The notes under the pieces were generated by a model. It had not been told where the DNA came from and ran no database searches. It saw nothing but the letters and a program-made list of their open reading frames with translations. The translations under genes and the position numbers were made by a program. From contig JANBVI010000064.1 in the NCBI GenBank assembly GCA_024239075.1, forward strand, positions 62,001-126,000: DNA of 64,000 bases, given 5' to 3'. The DNA is from Fischerella sp. CENA71. Its GTDB lineage: Bacteria; Cyanobacteriota; Cyanobacteriia; Cyanobacteriales; Nostocaceae. Position 1 is the first letter of the stretch, and the number at the start of each line of letters is the position of its first letter. Shown here one piece after another: positions 9,379 to 18,563 of the stretch.

Positions 9379-12129
9379 TTGCAACAGAAAAATGAACTGC
9401 TCCAGGCTATTTTCGATCATATCCCTGTGATGATTTGTCTGTTCGATGCCAATGGCCATTTTCAATGGGCAAACCCGGAGTGGGAAACAATTCTCGGTTG
9501 GGGTGTGGAGGATATCCAAGAGCGTGACCTGCTACCAGAATTCTATCCCGATCCGGAATATCGCCAGCACTTTTTAGATTTCATCGCAGCTGGGGAGCGA
9601 CGATGGAGCGAATTTAAGACTCACACAAGGGATGGTCGAATTCTCGATACCACTTGGGCTAATGTCCGCTTAAGAGACGGTACTACTATTGGCATTGGAC
9701 AAGATATCAGCGAGCGTAAACAAGCTCAAGAGGAGCTACGCAGGAGTGAAGAGCAACGCAGGTTGGTTTTAGATTTGACCCACACGGGTTTTTGGGACTG
9801 GCAGATCACTACTGATGAAATCACCTGGAACGACAACCACTATCATTTGCTGGGTCTAGTACCCAACTCTGTTGAGCCTACCTATCAGACGTGGCGCGAT
9901 CGCATTCATTCTGAAGATATCGACCGAGTTGAGCAAGTCGTTAACCATGCTCTTGATATCCAAACTGACTTTGAAACTGAATATCGGGTGATTTATCCTG
10001 ATGGTAGCCATCACTGGTTGATGGCTAGGGGTCGAGGAATTTACGACGAATCGGGTCAAGCAGTGCGGATGGTGGGGATGCTTTTTGATATTAGCGATCG
10101 CGCCCGCGCTGAAGCTGTCGTAGCGGCAGACCTGAAAGACACTCAACTGTTGCGTGACCTGAGCGCACGGCTGATCTCTGAAGACGACATTCAGGTGCTT
10201 TACAATGAGATTGTGGCAACTGCGATCGCACTGATGCGGGCGGATGGCGGTAGTTTCCAAATTCTGGATGAAACGACACAAGAACTGGTGCTGCTAGCGT
10301 CACAGAACTTTGACCGGACGATGATCGAGCATTTCTACCGGGTTGACACCCATTTAAACACGTCCTGTGGCATTGCCCTGGCAACCGGCGAGCGAGCGTT
10401 CGTTGATTTCGATGTTCCAAAGAGCAACGACCTGGATGGTTATCTGCGAATGCATGTCAACGCTGGATACCTCTATGCTCAGTCAACCCCACTCATATCT
10501 CGGTCGGGCAAACTGATCGGTATGGTTTCAACCCACTGGCGCAATCACCACCGACCGAGCGATCGCCAACTGCGTTTTCTAGATTTGCTAGCGCGTCAGG
10601 CTGCTGACTTAATAGAACAGCGACAATCCCAAGAGAAAATCCGTGAACAAGCTGCCCTGCTTGATGTCACTACCGATGCCATTTTGGTTCGCGATTTAGA
10701 CTGTCGTATCTTATACTGGAATTCCGGCGCAGAGCGTATGTATGGCTGGCAAGCAGCAGAAGTACTCAATAAAGATTGTCGCGAGTTTTTATACAAAGAA
10801 ATATCACCATCTGTACAAGAAGCGCTCACAACTGTTGTTGAGCAAGGAGAATGCCACGGCGAACTAAATAAAATCACAAAATCGGGACAAGAAATCATCG
10901 TCTCTAGCCGTTGGACACTGGTGCGTGATGAAACGGGACAACCAAAATCCATTCTCGTTGTTGATACCGACATCACCGAGAAAAAACAACTAGAGCAACA
11001 GTTTTATCGCGCACAACGGCTAGAGAGTTTAGGTACCCTAGCAAGCGGTATTGCCCATGACTTGAATAACATACTGACACCTATTTTGACAGTTGCTCAA
11101 CTGCTGCCACTGAAGTTTCCCAATCTTGATCAGCAAAATCGGGAACTACTAGAAATCTTAGAAAACAGTTCTAAACGCGGGACCCAACTGGTCAAGCAAA
11201 TTCTGTCGTTTGCACAGGGTGCGGAAAGGAAGCTCGTGCCTCTACAACCAAAACACCTGCTCAAGGAAATTGAGCAGGTTGTTAAAAGTACATTTCCTAA
11301 ATCAATTGAAATCTGCACTAAAATAGCTACACCAAATCTTTGGGCTGTCTTGGCAGACCCCATACAAACACATCAAGTGCTGATGAACTTGTGTGTAAAT
11401 GCTCGTGATGCCATGCCTAATGGAGGAATCCTGACTCTTTCTGCTGAGAATTTCCGCGTGGATCAAAATTATGCCAGGATGAATCTAGAGGCAAACGTAG
11501 GTGACTACGTGCTGATCACAGTTTCGGATACGGGATGCGGTATACCACAAGACGTAATAGAGCGAATTTTTGAACCCTTTTTCACAACCAAAGAATCGGG
11601 TAAAGGCACTGGATTAGGGCTTGCTACGGTTATTGGTATCATCAAGAACGACGGTGGTTTTGTAAATGTGCATAGCGAAGTAGGCAAAGGCAGCCAATTT
11701 CAGCTGTACTTGAGAGCTATTGACACATCGATAACACGAGAAGTTGACGATTTCCAGATGGACTTGGGAAACGGCGAATTAATTCTGGTTGTGGATGACG
11801 AAGCATTTGTTAGAGATGTTACCAAAACCTCGCTAGAAGAGTTAAATTACAGAGTCCTCATAGCCAGTGATGGTGTTGAGGCGTTCTCACTCTACATCCA
11901 ACACAAAGATGAAATTAGCGTGGTGTTAATGGATATACAAATGCCGTCCATAGATGGATTAAACACTATTCGCATTCTGCAACGAATGAATCCAAAAGTT
12001 AAAATTATTGCCATCAGCGGACTTACGTCCAACCAAAAGCTTTTAGAAACTGCTGGTATTCATGTGCAAGCATTTTTACCGAAGCCCTACACCATTAAGG
12101 AATTATTGGAAACTATTAAAGGTGTCTAA
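9379..12129 (+). CDS. Hybrid histidine kinase, C-terminal part (PAS-PAS-GAF-PAS-HisKA-HATPase-REC)
   Basis: The same frame as the preceding segment is open from 9328; the first usable start is TTG 9379. In the 916 residues from there: PAS (about 8-115), PAS/PAC (130-245), GAF (260-415), PAS/PAC (425-540), then the H-box GIAHDLNNILTPIL (about 560-573). The ATP domain has its N-box (CVNARDAMPNGG), G1 (DTGCGIP) and G2 (GKGTGLGLATV), and a C-terminal receiver has its Asp in VVLMDIQMPSIDG (about 856-868). All catalytic motifs look intact. If no ribosome starts at the TTG, this half is silent unless the TGA is read through. Confidence 0.8.
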   Translation: MQQKNELLQAIFDHIPVMICLFDANGHFQWANPEWETILGWGVEDIQERDLLPEFYPDPEYRQHFLDFIAAGERRWSEFKTHTRDGRILDTTWANVRLRDGTTIGIGQDISERKQAQEELRRSEEQRRLVLDLTHTGFWDWQITTDEITWNDNHYHLLGLVPNSVEPTYQTWRDRIHSEDIDRVEQVVNHALDIQTDFETEYRVIYPDGSHHWLMARGRGIYDESGQAVRMVGMLFDISDRARAEAVVAADLKDTQLLRDLSARLISEDDIQVLYNEIVATAIALMRADGGSFQILDETTQELVLLASQNFDRTMIEHFYRVDTHLNTSCGIALATGERAFVDFDVPKSNDLDGYLRMHVNAGYLYAQSTPLISRSGKLIGMVSTHWRNHHRPSDRQLRFLDLLARQAADLIEQRQSQEKIREQAALLDVTTDAILVRDLDCRILYWNSGAERMYGWQAAEVLNKDCREFLYKEISPSVQEALTTVVEQGECHGELNKITKSGQEIIVSSRWTLVRDETGQPKSILVVDTDITEKKQLEQQFYRAQRLESLGTLASGIAHDLNNILTPILTVAQLLPLKFPNLDQQNRELLEILENSSKRGTQLVKQILSFAQGAERKLVPLQPKHLLKEIEQVVKSTFPKSIEICTKIATPNLWAVLADPIQTHQVLMNLCVNARDAMPNGGILTLSAENFRVDQNYARMNLEANVGDYVLITVSDTGCGIPQDVIERIFEPFFTTKESGKGTGLGLATVIGIIKNDGGFVNVHSEVGKGSQFQLYLRAIDTSITREVDDFQMDLGNGELILVVDDEAFVRDVTKTSLEELNYRVLIASDGVEAFSLYIQHKDEISVVLMDIQMPSIDGLNTIRILQRMNPKVKIIAISGLTSNQKLLETAGIHVQAFLPKPYTIKELLETIKGV

Positions 12130-12503
12130 TAGACCTCTGGGAAAATAATGTAGAGACGTTGCAACACAACGTCTCTACAAAGATGTTGGGTAACGCATAG
12201 TTAATTATCACCAGAGTTTTTCAGCTTCGTGTCTTGGTGGCTTGGTGGTGAAAAAGTCAATTTTTTAACTTAACCACTAATACCATTTCACGTTAATCGC
12301 CATACACACAAATAATGTACCAGACGTGCCATGACACGTCTGGTAGAAAAAAATATGTTTCACTTTTAAAGGAAATTGGTATAAGGCACTAAGAAAAAGA
12401 TATTATTTTATACCATACAGGTGAACATTTTGGCAATAAAGATGTTAAAGTAACAGCCTATATAAAGTCTACATAGTTTATACCCTACACCCCTATTTCA
12501 AAT
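12130..12503. other. Intergenic region with two perfect hairpin repeats
   Basis: No gene. A perfect 13-bp stem (TGTAGAGACGTTG, 5-nt loop) lies at 12149-12179, a hairpin very common in cyanobacterial spacers. A second perfect 11-bp stem (TACCAGACGTG, 6-nt loop) lies at 12318-12345. The second sits between near-matching ends, ATACCATTTCAC at 12290 and GAAATTGGTAT at 12372, so it may be a small MITE-like element. The same TACCATTTCAC string recurs inverted at about 13630. Confidence 0.6.
12149..12179. repeat. Perfect GTAGAGACGTTG hairpin, possible terminator
   Basis: Arms 12149-12161 and 12167-12179 are perfectly complementary around CAACA. It lies 20 bp after the kinase stop codon, where it could also end transcription, although no T-run follows. 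Confidence 0.7.
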
Positions 12504-13574
12504 ATGAAAAAATTTAAATCACTCAAATGGTTCCCTCATCCGAATGCATGGTTGAACGCCTTGATTCTATCGGTAGTCATGGCTGGGTTTATCACCATGA
12601 TCAAGCGTGATCAGGACTTATGGTTCAACTTAGCTAAATGGTCAGAAAGACCAGAGTCAGCAACAATGTTGACGATATTTACGCTGATATTACCTATACC
12701 AGCGATCGCTTTTCTACATCACTTTTTTTTCAGTCGCTTTCTTACCAGCATCCCAGGAGAAAAGATTGATGTCACTCAAGGATTTTTCCCTGGATTAGTC
12801 AGTTGGAGAGAAAGTTTATACAGCTGGTTGGTACTTATTTTATCTACACTGACAGCTATTGTGATTTGTACTCCTCTTTTGCCTTTATTCAATTTGAACT
12901 ATAGTCAAGTTATTGCTGAATCTGGTCAGCATTACAGCACAATCAAAGCGATTTTCGCGATTTTTTGGTTGATTAGTGCTGCTGCTTTTTATCAGATCGA
13001 GTATTTATTTAAGTGTCGTTTAGTTTTTGGTAAGAGTGTTAATGTAGAAACTGAAAACTTAAATGTCCCAGTTGCGGATACAGTTCCAAGTAATAGTCCG
13101 CAATCAGAAGTTGATGTTACTGAAATGCCAAAAACTGAACAAATAGTTAAGAAGAAATCGGGCTTCTTCAGCTTTAATCATAAATCTAGTAAGACATCAA
13201 GAAAAATATTTACATTTGTTTTGATACCCTTAGTGGCTTTATGGATATATTCGTTTGCTAAATTGCCAGAATTTCAACAAAGTATATCGGCAAGCATATC
13301 TGCTCAAAATCCATCAACACTCACTGTCACTGAAGCTCAACCAAAAGATAATTATCTCAAAGCAATTAACCAAGCCAAACGTACAGCAAAGCTGGCAAAA
13401 TTAGCACAATCTGAAGACGAGTGGAAGATAGTTGTCGAAAACTGGGACAAAGCGATCGCACTCTTGAAGACTGTTCCATACAACAGTTCTAATTATGGAA
13501 TAGCTCAACAAAAAATTATACAATATCAAATTCATCGAGATTTTGCTCAACAATATGCTATTGATAGTAATTAA
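12504..13574 (+). CDS. Hypothetical multi-pass membrane protein
   Basis: Unrecognised, 356 residues. Hydrophobic segments lie near residues 18-33, 52-72, 110-132 and 147-167, then a polar linker with a Lys-rich stretch, and a fifth segment near 233-248. The C-terminal 75 residues are helical and resemble the repeated-helix tail found on several cyanobacterial membrane proteins (KAINQAKRTAKLAKLAQSED...W..AI.LLK). The ABC exporter gene starts 134 bp downstream on the same strand, so co-transcription is possible. Confidence 0.6.
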   Translation: MKKFKSLKWFPHPNAWLNALILSVVMAGFITMIKRDQDLWFNLAKWSERPESATMLTIFTLILPIPAIAFLHHFFFSRFLTSIPGEKIDVTQGFFPGLVSWRESLYSWLVLILSTLTAIVICTPLLPLFNLNYSQVIAESGQHYSTIKAIFAIFWLISAAAFYQIEYLFKCRLVFGKSVNVETENLNVPVADTVPSNSPQSEVDVTEMPKTEQIVKKKSGFFSFNHKSSKTSRKIFTFVLIPLVALWIYSFAKLPEFQQSISASISAQNPSTLTVTEAQPKDNYLKAINQAKRTAKLAKLAQSEDEWKIVVENWDKAIALLKTVPYNSSNYGIAQQKIIQYQIHRDFAQQYAIDSN

Positions 13575-13708
13575 ATATTTATAAGGTTTATAAAATATGT
13601 CTTAAATATACTTTTGTATCATCGAAAAAGTGAAATGGTATAAAATCAAAAGACAAAATAAAATAACTCCCCTAGAAGCGCTAACTGAAGAAGTGTGTAA
13701 AAATTGTT

Positions 13709-15340
13709 ATGAACTTAATTTATTTTCTACTGCGTTCTTCTTGGGGTATGGTGGCGATCGCGATCGCGACTGGATTCCTCAGTGGTGGTAGCAGTGCTGG
13801 TCTTATTGCCTTAATTAGTAATACTGCAAGTCGTAACCTGAGTTCATCTTTTATAAGTATAATCTGGGCTTTTATCGGGCTGGCAATAGTTGCACTTGTT
13901 ACCAGTATTATATCTCAAGTGATGTTGATTCGCCTATCTCAAAATGCAGTCTTGCAGTTACGGATGCGCTTGAGTCGTCAAATTCTCTCCTCCGAGTTGA
14001 GTCATTTAGAACGGCTAGGAAGCCCCCGACTATTAGCAACCCTAACAGAAGATGTGCAGGCAGTTGCTAATGGCGTCTACCAGATGCCTTTCCTATTTAT
14101 GAATTTGGCGATCATCTTAGGTTGTGTAGTATACATCATCTGGTTATCCTGGATAGTGCTTGTAATGATTGCAGGACTTGCAGTAGTGGCAATTGCCAGT
14201 TGTCAGTGGCTACTAAACAGGGGAGAAAAATTGCTAGCCCTGGCGCGTGAGGATCAAGATGTACTGTTTAAAGATTTCCGTACTGTAACTGAAGGAATTA
14301 AAGAACTAAAACTACACTATAAGCGGCGGCAAGCTTTCCTGGAGAAAAAACTCAAATCCACTGCTACCACCTATCGTCTTCACAATGTTGGTGGTCTGAC
14401 ATTTTTTGCCATCACTACTAGCTGGGGTCAACTTGTCTTCTTTTTTGCAATGGGATTTGTGATCTTTGCTCTGCCTAATATACTTACTCTTAATCCTCAA
14501 ACTCTTTCTGGCTACATCTTAACCCTCACCTACTTGATGCTGCCAATGGACAATATTATCAGCAAATTACCTGAGTTAAGCAAAGCCAGCATTGCATTAC
14601 ACAAAATAGAATCTTTAGGATTATCTCTTGCTAGTCGAGCCGAAATATCAACAGCACCAGCCATTGTCAAAACTTCTTGGCACAGCTTACAACTCAAGCA
14701 TTTAACTCACACTTATCACACAGCAGAAGAAGATAGCAGTTTTATTTTAGGCCCCATCGACTTAACACTTTATCCTAAAGAACTTGTATTTATAGTCGGG
14801 GGAAACGGTAGCGGTAAATCAACTTTAGCTAAACTGATTACTGGACTTTATATACCTGAAACTGGAGAAATCAGACTCGATGAAGAGTTAATTAGCGAAC
14901 AAAATCGCGAATGGTATCGTCAGCATTTTTCGGTAGTGTTCGCTGATTTTTATTTATTTGATGAACTGTGGGGATTAGAAAATTCCGATTTAGATTATAA
15001 AGTCCAAGATTACCTCAAGCTTTTACAGTTAGAACATAAAGTTAAAGTTAAAAACGGAAAATTTTCTACCACTTCTCTCTCACAAGGTCAGCGTAAAAGA
15101 TTAGCCTTGCTGACAGCATATATAGAAGATAGACCAATTTATTTATTTGACGAATGGGCAGCCGATCAAGACCCAGCATTCAAAGAAATATTTTACACAG
15201 AACTGCTACCAAAACTCAGAGAACAAGGTAAAACAGTCCTAGCAATTAGCCACGATGATCGCTATTTTCATTTAGCAGATCGAATCATCAAACTTGAATA
15301 CGGTCAAATAGAATTTGATAAAAATCACTTGCATTATTAA
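13709..15340 (+). CDS. Cyclic-peptide-type ABC exporter (fused permease and ATPase)
   Basis: A 543-residue half transporter of the SyrD/PvdE/YojI group. The N-terminal 300 residues hold about six membrane helices. The ATPase domain has Walker A GGNGSGKST (about 369-377), signature SLSQGQRKR (about 454-462), Walker B PIYLFDEWAADQDP (about 475-488) and the H-loop AISHDDRYF. Members of this group export siderophores, cyclic peptides or microcins. No peptide synthetase or precursor gene lies next to it, so the cargo is unknown. Confidence 0.85.
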   Translation: MNLIYFLLRSSWGMVAIAIATGFLSGGSSAGLIALISNTASRNLSSSFISIIWAFIGLAIVALVTSIISQVMLIRLSQNAVLQLRMRLSRQILSSELSHLERLGSPRLLATLTEDVQAVANGVYQMPFLFMNLAIILGCVVYIIWLSWIVLVMIAGLAVVAIASCQWLLNRGEKLLALAREDQDVLFKDFRTVTEGIKELKLHYKRRQAFLEKKLKSTATTYRLHNVGGLTFFAITTSWGQLVFFFAMGFVIFALPNILTLNPQTLSGYILTLTYLMLPMDNIISKLPELSKASIALHKIESLGLSLASRAEISTAPAIVKTSWHSLQLKHLTHTYHTAEEDSSFILGPIDLTLYPKELVFIVGGNGSGKSTLAKLITGLYIPETGEIRLDEELISEQNREWYRQHFSVVFADFYLFDELWGLENSDLDYKVQDYLKLLQLEHKVKVKNGKFSTTSLSQGQRKRLALLTAYIEDRPIYLFDEWAADQDPAFKEIFYTELLPKLREQGKTVLAISHDDRYFHLADRIIKLEYGQIEFDKNHLHY

Positions 15341-15370
15341 TCGGGGATCGGGGATTGGGGATCGGGATTA
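15341..15370. repeat. GGGGATCGGGGATTGGGGATCGGG short repeat
   Basis: One copy of the G-rich short repeat that also occurs near 3115, 23220, 28500, 33140 and 55220. It follows the ABC exporter stop codon directly. Confidence 0.6.
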
Positions 15371-15463
15371 AATGCTCATTAACTCAAATATAATTTTGTT
15401 TAATTACACATTATTCAAGCTGTTAAAATTTCCCTGTTCCCTGATATAAGCAATTACTTACTT

Positions 15464-16672
15464 ATGAGAGAAATTCTATTCTTTGTAGTACTTGTATCTT
15501 TATTAATTTGGAGCGGACTGTTAACTTTGTGGGGGCAATTTTGGCGTACAGATCAGCAATTAAATGTCACAGAAACTCAGTTAGAAAAATTCCCATCGGT
15601 TTGTGCAGTTATCCCAGCGCGTAATGAAGCTGATTTGTTACCAAAAACATTGCGATCGCTCTTTTGCCAAAATTACCCCGGCTCATTTACCATCTTTTTG
15701 GTAGATGACCAAAGTACAGATGGAACTGCTGAAGTTGCTCAACAAACTGCCCAGACTTTAAACAAAAATCAACAATTACACGTTATTACTTCCCAACCAT
15801 TACCTCCTGGTTGGAGTGGTAAACTTTGGGCGATGGAACAAGGTATTAACAAAGCGATCGCAACACTCAAACCAGATTATTTACTGCTAACTGATGCAGA
15901 CATTGAACATGACGTAGCTAATCTCTATCAACTAATTACCAAAGCTGAACAGGAAGATTTAGAACTTGTTTCCCTGATGGTACGACTGAGATGTGAAAAC
16001 TTTTGGGAAAAACTTTTGATTCCAGCTTTTGTGTTTTTCTTTCAAAAACTTTACCCTTTTCGCTGGGTAAATAATCCCAAAAAATCAACTGCTGCTGCTG
16101 CGGGAGGTTGTATCCTCATACGCACAGCAACACTCAAACGCATCGGTGGTATACAAGCAATTCGCCAAGCATTAATTGACGATTGCGCCCTTGCTCATGC
16201 TGTCAAATCAGGCTTTACCCAATCTCAGGATAGTGGCGATCGCACAAAACCACAACAAAACGCCAAAATCTGGCTAGGACTAAGTTCTTCAACTCAAAGC
16301 CTACGTCCCTATTTCTCACTGTCTCCAATTTGGGATATGGTTGCTCGTACAGCTTTTACTCAACTCAACTACTCACCGTTATTGTTAATTGGAACCCTAT
16401 TTGGAATAATCTTGGTTTACATAGTTCCACCTTTGGGTTTCATTGTCGGAGCTTTGACAGGAAATTGGTTAGTTACATTCACAGGTTTATCAGCATGGTT
16501 GCTAATGAGTTTGGCTTACTTACCAATGATTCGTTTTTATAGATGTCCTATTTGGTTAGCTTTTTGTTTACCGATAATTGCCTTGCTCTATAATTTAATG
16601 ACTTTAGACTCAGCACTGCGTTATTGGCAAGGACGAGGCGGCGCTTGGAAAGGAAGGGTTTACAAAGTATGA
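15464..16672 (+). CDS. hpnB: Hopanoid-associated family 2 glycosyltransferase HpnB
   Basis: A 402-residue membrane-bound GT2. An N-terminal hydrophobic segment (about 4-23) is followed by the GT-A domain: PARNEADLL (about 51-59), DDQSTDGT (about 83-90), LLTDADIEHD with the DxD motif (about 143-152), and an IDDCALA acceptor-region motif. Membrane helices lie at about 310-385. The C-terminal YWQGRGGAWKGR signature is characteristic of HpnB. HpnB proteins occur in hopanoid loci and are thought to help modify the hopanoid side chain. No other hopanoid gene is nearby, so the role rests on the family alone. Confidence 0.85.
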   Translation: MREILFFVVLVSLLIWSGLLTLWGQFWRTDQQLNVTETQLEKFPSVCAVIPARNEADLLPKTLRSLFCQNYPGSFTIFLVDDQSTDGTAEVAQQTAQTLNKNQQLHVITSQPLPPGWSGKLWAMEQGINKAIATLKPDYLLLTDADIEHDVANLYQLITKAEQEDLELVSLMVRLRCENFWEKLLIPAFVFFFQKLYPFRWVNNPKKSTAAAAGGCILIRTATLKRIGGIQAIRQALIDDCALAHAVKSGFTQSQDSGDRTKPQQNAKIWLGLSSSTQSLRPYFSLSPIWDMVARTAFTQLNYSPLLLIGTLFGIILVYIVPPLGFIVGALTGNWLVTFTGLSAWLLMSLAYLPMIRFYRCPIWLAFCLPIIALLYNLMTLDSALRYWQGRGGAWKGRVYKV

Positions 16673-16753
16673 AGTTGGATAAAACAAGAGAGAAAATGAT
16701 TTAAGTATCGAAGCTGTGATTTCAAAAAACAGCGTTACACCATAGTTTGAATT

Positions 16754-18511
16754 ATGAGCGATCGCCCTCTGAAATTATTGCTAGTTGACCAAGACCCCAT
16801 CTTCCGGCTAGGATTACGAGTCGCTCTTGAAGAATTTTCCAACTTACAAGTAGTATCAGAGGCACAAACAAATACTGCTGTCTTGCAGATTCTCGCGGAG
16901 CTTGCCCAACAAGACCCGACAAGTATAAATTTAATCGTCTTAGAACTAGGCAATAATCGCTCAATCAACAGTCAACAACTGGGTTTACAACTATGTCGGC
17001 AACTCAAATCCCAGTATCCAAATTTACCTATATTACTGTTAAGTTCTTTGCAAGACCAAGGGCTACTATTAGCAGCCAAGGCAATTGGTATAGATGCTTA
17101 CTGTCCTAAAGGTATACCTGTTACTGACCTAGTTGCCATCATGCAAGCAGTCGCAGATGGTGAAACTTACTGGTATGGGTTAAATGACACAAAAATAGAA
17201 AAACCACCCCCATCTCCTCATACTCCAAGCACACCCCACCGTTTTCTGATTCGGCTATTAGAAAACTGGCGTTTGTCAGGGAATTCTCAAATAAATGCTA
17301 ATTTAGCGGCAGTAACAAGAAAATTGCAGGTTCCTGGACAGCCGATATTAGAAAGAGCAGTGCTAGCTGGACAACAACGAGAGTTATTAGCCGCTCGTTG
17401 GTTGATTAATCATTTATTAACAACATCAACATCGCAGCCAGAGCAAATAAATGATCAAATTGAATCTCAGGGCGTTGAGCAATTACCATTATCTTTAGAA
17501 AATCTCCCAAGCGATCGCAGCATCATCCCATATACCCCCTCTCTACTTAGCCCCAGAGCATTGCAAGCCACTTTATTTACATCTTGTATAAATAAACTGC
17601 AATTTCCTTTGCAAAATATTACAGATGAGTCTTTAGAAATAGATATCTTACGCTCAGATAAAAAACGAGAATTACTGTATCTAATTTTGCAAAAAGTTGC
17701 TGATACTCTGGATGAATTACGTAGTTCCCAGATTGGGATTCATCAATTACCTGAAATCAAAAATGCTATTTTATATGAATTATGGAAGGAAGCCTCTACA
17801 GATTTTTTTGGAAAATTCTCTCGTGTAAAAGTTGGTAATAATCAAGTAGAAATCATTACTGTAATTTTCCAATCTTCAGGAGTAGTACAAGCAGGAATTT
17901 TGAATAAAATTCCCTTGTTAGTTGATTTATTTTCTTATTTACTATTTCAAACAGATTTTACTATTAATAACACCAATCTTTCTGCGGGAAGTTTTGAAGC
18001 TAATCAAAATGCAGAAATGTTATTAGAAAATTTGCTAATTCAAATAGGAAATGCTGTAATCCAGCCTCTACTGAATTATTTAGGAGATATAGAAGATATT
18101 AAACTGATTTTTTATAATCGTAAGTTTATTTCCACACGAGAGATTGAACGCTTTAGAAATAGTTTATCTTGGAAATACCGGGTCAGAAATCTAGTCACCG
18201 AACCTAAAGCAATTTTTGAGAGTCGCTATGAGCTATTTGTATTTGCTCCACGTGGTATCGCTAAAACATCTATTTACGCTCCTCGTCGCCAAGAATTAGA
18301 AGAACTTTCTGGTATTCCTTTAGGAGTCACATTAGGACTAGAATTGAATGATGCGATCGCTCCTCCTTTAAAATCATTATTATCTTTCTTAGGAAGTGGA
18401 GTTGTATTTGTACTCACAAAAATAATTGGTCGAGGTTTGGGTTTAATTGTTCGCGGTATTTTACAAGGTATTGGTAGTGTTTCAATATCAGAAGGAAAGA
18501 ATAAAAAGTAA
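16754..18511 (+). CDS. DUF3685 protein with an N-terminal pseudo-receiver domain
   Basis: A 585-residue protein typical of cyanobacteria. Residues 5-125 form a response-regulator receiver (LLLVDQDPIFRLGLRVALEE at the N-terminus, LLLSS, and Lys in YCPKGI). The phospho-acceptor site reads VLELG, with Glu where Asp is expected, which suggests constitutive or phosphate-independent signalling. The remaining 430 residues match the cyanobacterial DUF3685 region, and hydrophobic C-terminal segments (about 535-575) suggest membrane association. There is no recognisable DNA-binding domain. Its function is not known. Confidence 0.8.
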   Translation: MSDRPLKLLLVDQDPIFRLGLRVALEEFSNLQVVSEAQTNTAVLQILAELAQQDPTSINLIVLELGNNRSINSQQLGLQLCRQLKSQYPNLPILLLSSLQDQGLLLAAKAIGIDAYCPKGIPVTDLVAIMQAVADGETYWYGLNDTKIEKPPPSPHTPSTPHRFLIRLLENWRLSGNSQINANLAAVTRKLQVPGQPILERAVLAGQQRELLAARWLINHLLTTSTSQPEQINDQIESQGVEQLPLSLENLPSDRSIIPYTPSLLSPRALQATLFTSCINKLQFPLQNITDESLEIDILRSDKKRELLYLILQKVADTLDELRSSQIGIHQLPEIKNAILYELWKEASTDFFGKFSRVKVGNNQVEIITVIFQSSGVVQAGILNKIPLLVDLFSYLLFQTDFTINNTNLSAGSFEANQNAEMLLENLLIQIGNAVIQPLLNYLGDIEDIKLIFYNRKFISTREIERFRNSLSWKYRVRNLVTEPKAIFESRYELFVFAPRGIAKTSIYAPRRQELEELSGIPLGVTLGLELNDAIAPPLKSLLSFLGSGVVFVLTKIIGRGLGLIVRGILQGIGSVSISEGKNKK

Positions 18512-18563
18512 CAAGTCTGCTGGTTGTTATTAAGAGGAAACTCTGAACAAGGAACGGGGAATA

